Part shown: piece by piece, positions 60,651 to 64,000 of the stretch | Layout: every line of letters begins with the position of its first letter | Numbering within the stretch: position 1 is the first letter of the stretch | Source of the DNA: Spirosoma aerolatum | GTDB taxonomy: Bacteria; Bacteroidota; Bacteroidia; Cytophagales; Spirosomataceae | Length of the DNA: 64,000 bases | Direction: 5' to 3' | Assembly: GCF_002056795.1 (NCBI RefSeq) | Contig: NZ_CP020104.1 | Span: 1,561,001-1,625,000 of the forward strand | Notes under the pieces: generated by a model | The model's input: only the letters and a program-made list of their open reading frames with translations | What the model was told of the DNA's origin: nothing | Database searches by the model: none | Translations under genes and position numbers: made by a program

Positions 60651-62282
60651 TTAAAATACCCGCTCGCCGTTGATCCAGGTCTGACGTACTTTAGTTTGCC
60701 GGATTTTGGGGTTGGGAATCAGCATAATGTCCTGATCCAGAATGACGAAGTCCGCTTGTTTGCCGGGGGCGATACAACCGCGCAGGTGATCTTCGAAACA
60801 GGCGTAGGCCGCCCAGCGGGTCATGGCCAGCAAAGCCGATTTCCGATCAACGGCATTTTCCATCTGATAGCCGCCTGTAGGAAAATTTTTCGCATCCTGC
60901 CTAGCTACGGCTGCGTGAAAGCCAAATAAGGGATTGACGGCTTCTACCGGAAAATCGCTGCCAAACGTAATCGTTCCGTTTTGTTTCATCAGATCGTTGA
61001 ATGCATAGGCCCCCTTTACCCGAATAGGCCCTAATCGGTCGCCAGCCCAATACATATCTGATGTCGCATGAGTGGGCTGAACTGACGGAATGATGGAATA
61101 GCGACCAAATTTCCAGACATCTTCGGGCGAAACGACCTGGGCATGTTCAATCCGCCAGCGCCGGTTGTTTTTGCCTTCCAATAATCGGCCATACAAGTCG
61201 AGCATCAGGTGGTTGGCTGAGTCGCCAATGCAGTGCGTATTGGCCTGAAATTTAGAGTTGTACAGTAACTTGGTGATCCGTTCCAGTTCGGAGGGGCTAA
61301 GTAAAAGAAAGCCACTGGTTTCGGGGCGGTCGCTGTATGGTTTACGAAGGCAGGCCCCTCGTGATCCTAAAGCCCCATCGGCATATAACTTGAACGAGCG
61401 AACCGTTAAGCGGTCGGTTTGAAACGGCCCACGCTTCAGGAAATAATTCAGGTTCGGTTCACCCAGGCTAACCATGGCATAATCCCGTATTTTCAGCTTA
61501 CCAGCCTGTTGGAGGCTATCGATCAAATTGATTTCGTCAGGGCTGATACCCGCGTCGGATACGGTTGTGAGACCCAAAGCTACACAGGCTTTTTCGGCAT
61601 TGAGCAGCATCCGGGCTTTGTCGCTGGCATCGGGGCGGGGGATAACCCGTTTTACAAACTGCATGGCATTATCGACTAGCACACCCGTGGGTTGCCCAGC
61701 CTCTAAAACTACTTCTCCTCCGGCCACCTGCGATCCTCCCGTTACATTGGCCAAACGAAGTGCTTTTGAATTGACGAGTAAGGCGTGTCCGTCAATGCGG
61801 GTCAGGGCAACCGGAACATTTGGAAAGGCTTCGTCTAATTTTTCTTTGGTAGGAAACGCTTTTTCGGGCCAATCATTTTGATCCCAGCCCCGGCCTGTCA
61901 GCCAAATCGCGTTTGGATGAGCCTGGTAAAACGTTTTGAGTCGATTAATGACTTCATCGTAGGATTCGGCTCCAACCAGATCGGCCTGATCGAGTACCTG
62001 ACCGAGTCCCAGAAAATGGGCATGCGGGTCATAAAAACCGGGGTAAACAGGCTGGCCAGCCAGATCGACCTGAGTAGCGGCTTCATACTTCTCTGCCAGA
62101 GCCCTACTATCGCCAACAGCTAAAAATTTTCCATCTTTTATGACAAAGGCATTGGCCATCGAAAAGCTCGAATCAGCGGTATAAACGCGGGCATTTGTTA
62201 CGAGCAGATCTGCCTTTTTTTTGAAGGAACATCCAGATAATAGGAGTGATAGAGTAGAAAATAGCAGAAAAAGGTGTTTCAT
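60651..62282 (-). CDS. YtcJ-like amidohydrolase lipoprotein
   Basis: A 543-residue lipoprotein of the amidohydrolase-3 (YtcJ) family. The signal peptide ends with lipobox LLSGC (about residue 18). The metal-binding HxH motif is in FYDPHAHFLG, and further His/Asp ligands in HCIGDSANH, RIEHAQVV and FGSDFPVEAVNP. It probably hydrolyses amides or related bonds in the periplasm or on the outer membrane. The substrate is not known. ATG at 62282 was preferred to 62345 because it is directly before the signal peptide. Confidence 0.85.
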   Translation of the reverse strand: MKHLFLLFSTLSLLLSGCSFKKKADLLVTNARVYTADSSFSMANAFVIKDGKFLAVGDSRALAEKYEAATQVDLAGQPVYPGFYDPHAHFLGLGQVLDQADLVGAESYDEVINRLKTFYQAHPNAIWLTGRGWDQNDWPEKAFPTKEKLDEAFPNVPVALTRIDGHALLVNSKALRLANVTGGSQVAGGEVVLEAGQPTGVLVDNAMQFVKRVIPRPDASDKARMLLNAEKACVALGLTTVSDAGISPDEINLIDSLQQAGKLKIRDYAMVSLGEPNLNYFLKRGPFQTDRLTVRSFKLYADGALGSRGACLRKPYSDRPETSGFLLLSPSELERITKLLYNSKFQANTHCIGDSANHLMLDLYGRLLEGKNNRRWRIEHAQVVSPEDVWKFGRYSIIPSVQPTHATSDMYWAGDRLGPIRVKGAYAFNDLMKQNGTITFGSDFPVEAVNPLFGFHAAVARQDAKNFPTGGYQMENAVDRKSALLAMTRWAAYACFEDHLRGCIAPGKQADFVILDQDIMLIPNPKIRQTKVRQTWINGERVF

Positions 62283-62358
62283 ACTGGTTGGGGAAAAAAA
62301 GATAGTGTGCAAGTTAAACGAAAGGTTAATAAGCTGACGGGCCAATTGCAGATTCTCT

Positions 62359-62366
62359 TACTTTTG
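62359..62366 (+). promoter_or_regulatory. Bacteroidota -7 box before tolC-like gene
   Basis: TACTTTTG matches TAnnTTTG, 28 bases upstream of the TolC-family ATG. No clear -33 element. Confidence 0.45.
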
Positions 62367-62394
62367 TCCTACTTGTAGTTATAACCGTTAATCA

Positions 62395-63783
62395 ATGAAA
62401 CTCAGCAGTTGTCTTCTTTTTGTCTGCCTACCTTTTCTGGCTTTTTCTCAACAAACTCCTAATGCAATCCAACGCGCTCAGCAACGAACTTTCACGATGG
62501 CCACACTGCCCCAGCCAGGTGAATTGTTGACGCTTCAGCAAGCCGTTGATCAGGCCGTTAGTAAGAACTATCAAATTCATATCAATCGTTCTCAGGAGGA
62601 AATCGCCCGGAATAACTACAGTAAAGGGAATGCAGGGTATTTACCTTCGTTAACTTTCAATGGGAACTCAAACGGAAGCCTGCAAAGTTTTCGGCAAACA
62701 ACCATTGGCAACCTTCAGCCACCACGGGAAGGAAGTGGGATATTTAACCGTACGTCGAACCTGGGCGTTAACCTGAACTATACTATTTTCAATGGTTATT
62801 ATCGACGGTCATTTTACTCGCAACTTGAGCAGTTGCTCAAGATAAGTACCGTCAATACCCGCGCAAACGTAGAGGCTACCATAGCTAGTGTAACTACGAG
62901 CTACTATGATGTGGTCCGCCAATTACGCCGGCTAATCACCTTCAGTCAGGCCCTCGATATTTCGCGGGAACGGCTTGAACTGGCACGTGCTAACTATGAA
63001 GTTGGTACTCGTTCTAAAGTCGATTTCTTGAGTGCACAGGTCGATTATAATACGGACAGTGCGGCTTTATTATCGCAGGAGCAGGCATTACGTAATGCGA
63101 AGATCATCCTGAATAATTTACTGATTCGTGATCCACAGACGGAGTTTTCTGTTCGGGATACCATTGTAGCTCACCCAAATCTGCAATTGGCTCCCCTGCA
63201 GGAATCCTTAAATGCAAACAACCCCTTGCTGGCTGCGGCTGTGCTTAACCGGGCATTTGCTGATTTAAACGTACAGTTGGCGAATTCGGCCCAACTTCCC
63301 CTGGTGACAGCCCAAACAGGGTATAATTACCAATTTATTGATAACCAGGGCGGTTTTGGGGTGGCTACAGGCCGTACAAGTGCTATCACGTACAACGTAG
63401 TGGCGTCGATACCGATTTTTAATGGATACAACTTAAAACGACAGATTCAGAATGCTAAGGTCAATACGATTATCGCTCAGGATCAGGAGTCGAATCAGCG
63501 GCTTCAACTCATTACGGCACTTAATCAGACGTATCAGGCCTATCAAAACAGCCTGCGTATTCTGAATTTAGAAGTATTGAATAACCAACTAGCTAATCAG
63601 AACGTCGAAATTGCCTACGATCGCTATCGAATCGGAAATTCTACCTTCGTTGAATTCAGAGATGTACAGCGGACTTCAGTAGATGCACAGACCCGCCTGA
63701 TTGAGGCTGAATATACGGCTAAAGCGACTGAGATAGAGTTACTTCGGTTGAGTAGTACCATCACCCAGCAACTAGGGCTTTGA
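62395..63783 (+). CDS. TolC-family outer-membrane efflux protein
   Basis: A 462-residue outer-membrane channel protein with a signal peptide (about 1-19, ending AFSQ). It has two OEP repeats of long coiled-coil helices: SLTFNGNSNGSLQSF and NLGVNLNYTIFNGYYRR in the first, VVASIPIFNGYNLKRQIQNAKVN in the second. It trimerises to export small molecules with an inner-membrane pump, whose genes are not in the window. Followed by a perfect terminator. Confidence 0.92.
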   Translation: MKLSSCLLFVCLPFLAFSQQTPNAIQRAQQRTFTMATLPQPGELLTLQQAVDQAVSKNYQIHINRSQEEIARNNYSKGNAGYLPSLTFNGNSNGSLQSFRQTTIGNLQPPREGSGIFNRTSNLGVNLNYTIFNGYYRRSFYSQLEQLLKISTVNTRANVEATIASVTTSYYDVVRQLRRLITFSQALDISRERLELARANYEVGTRSKVDFLSAQVDYNTDSAALLSQEQALRNAKIILNNLLIRDPQTEFSVRDTIVAHPNLQLAPLQESLNANNPLLAAAVLNRAFADLNVQLANSAQLPLVTAQTGYNYQFIDNQGGFGVATGRTSAITYNVVASIPIFNGYNLKRQIQNAKVNTIIAQDQESNQRLQLITALNQTYQAYQNSLRILNLEVLNNQLANQNVEIAYDRYRIGNSTFVEFRDVQRTSVDAQTRLIEAEYTAKATEIELLRLSSTITQQLGL

Positions 63784-63786
63784 CCG

Positions 63787-63829
63787 ATAGTGTGATGGGA
63801 GTGGCTACTTACCACTCCCATCACACTAT
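63787..63829. terminator. Perfect 18-bp hairpin overlapping the topoisomerase stop codon
   Basis: The arms 63787-63804 and 63812-63829 are exact reverse complements with a CTACTTA loop. The right arm includes the stop codon of the topoisomerase gene on the minus strand (63821-63823). It lies between convergent genes. Confidence 0.85.
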
Positions 63830-64000
63830 TACCTTGATCTGGTCGTTCAAAAACTTGATTAGTAGCTTCTCAACCCCATCGAGGCCGTAAGGGCTGGTTT
63901 GACGGAACCGGGTTTTTTGTTTAAAATAAGGCATCAGATCCTGACACTCATAAGCCTCCAGTATTTGAGGATGCACATAATGCTTTCGGCAAACAGTTCG
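63821..64000 (-). CDS. DNA topoisomerase IB, C-terminal fragment (partial)
   Basis: The minus-strand frame is open from the right edge and ends with TGA at 63821-63823. The 59 visible residues begin RTVCRKHYVHPQILEAYECQ, the C-terminal signature of poxvirus-type bacterial type IB topoisomerases; the Tyr before VHP is the DNA-linking active-site residue. The enzyme relaxes supercoils. The rest lies outside the window. Confidence 0.85.
   Translation of the reverse strand, partial: RTVCRKHYVHPQILEAYECQDLMPYFKQKTRFRQTSPYGLDGVEKLLIKFLNDQIKVIV

Overview
The window reads as a chromosome segment of a Bacteroidota bacterium of the order Cytophagales, most like Spirosoma and its relatives. Signs are a SusC/SusD pair with a FecR protein, DUF3857/transglutaminase proteins, a CrtY lycopene cyclase, many secreted carbohydrate-active proteins, no consistent Shine-Dalgarno sites, and Bacteroidota-type promoters (TTTG-N19-TAnnTTTG, clearest before metK). 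No rRNA, tRNA, CRISPR array, integrase or transposase was seen. Both edges cut through genes: a membrane protein on the left and a type IB topoisomerase on the right.

Layout. 1-3.4 kb: acetyltransferase, then a sugar-acid pair (SDR dehydrogenase and UxaA-type dehydratase). 3.5-8.6 kb: DUF5009 membrane protein, adenine deaminase, an ECF sigma factor, RarA. 8.6-13 kb (minus strand): OmpH/Skp, then proB and proA separated by a toxin-antitoxin-like cassette with a broken toxin gene, and aat. 13.2-21.8 kb: a PD40 protein followed by a complete trans-4-hydroxy-L-proline catabolic operon (DapA-like deaminase, epimerase, D-hydroxyproline oxidase/dehydrogenase, secreted DUF885 protein, semialdehyde dehydrogenase). 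22-32.2 kb: secreted GH16 and GH39 hydrolases, two DUF3857 proteins, an LEA-like lipoprotein, a DUF6807 (PmoA-like) protein and a large unknown secreted protein. 32.3-38.6 kb: DJ-1/PfpI, a GT39-like transferase, rfbC, pyrF, DUF2851. 38.7-47.8 kb (minus strand): fecR-susC-susD-isomerase-DUF1080-Gfo/Idh/MocA, an uptake and 3-keto-glycoside-type degradation operon. 48.3-64 kb: two unknown secreted proteins, OsmC, lipA, crtY, metK, hpf, a cytochrome P450, two paralogous SDRs, a GMC oxidoreductase, a GreA/B-like protein, an amidohydrolase lipoprotein and a TolC protein.

The most unusual feature is a set of long stem-loops that fill the gap between a stop codon and the next start codon inside co-directional gene pairs. 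Their 5' arms are C-poor, built from short GA(A/G)TGA-like words and rich in TGA stops. The sequences differ but the architecture is the same: 1658-1724, 15764-15985 (with a nested mobile-like palindrome), 16998-17090, 40859-40932, 41961-42032 and a perfect 36-bp stem at 57371-57453. They lack the T-tracts of ordinary terminators, several of which are also present. Other points of interest are the toxin pseudogene inside proBA, and a FecR/SusC pair that lacks the domains normally used to signal to each other.
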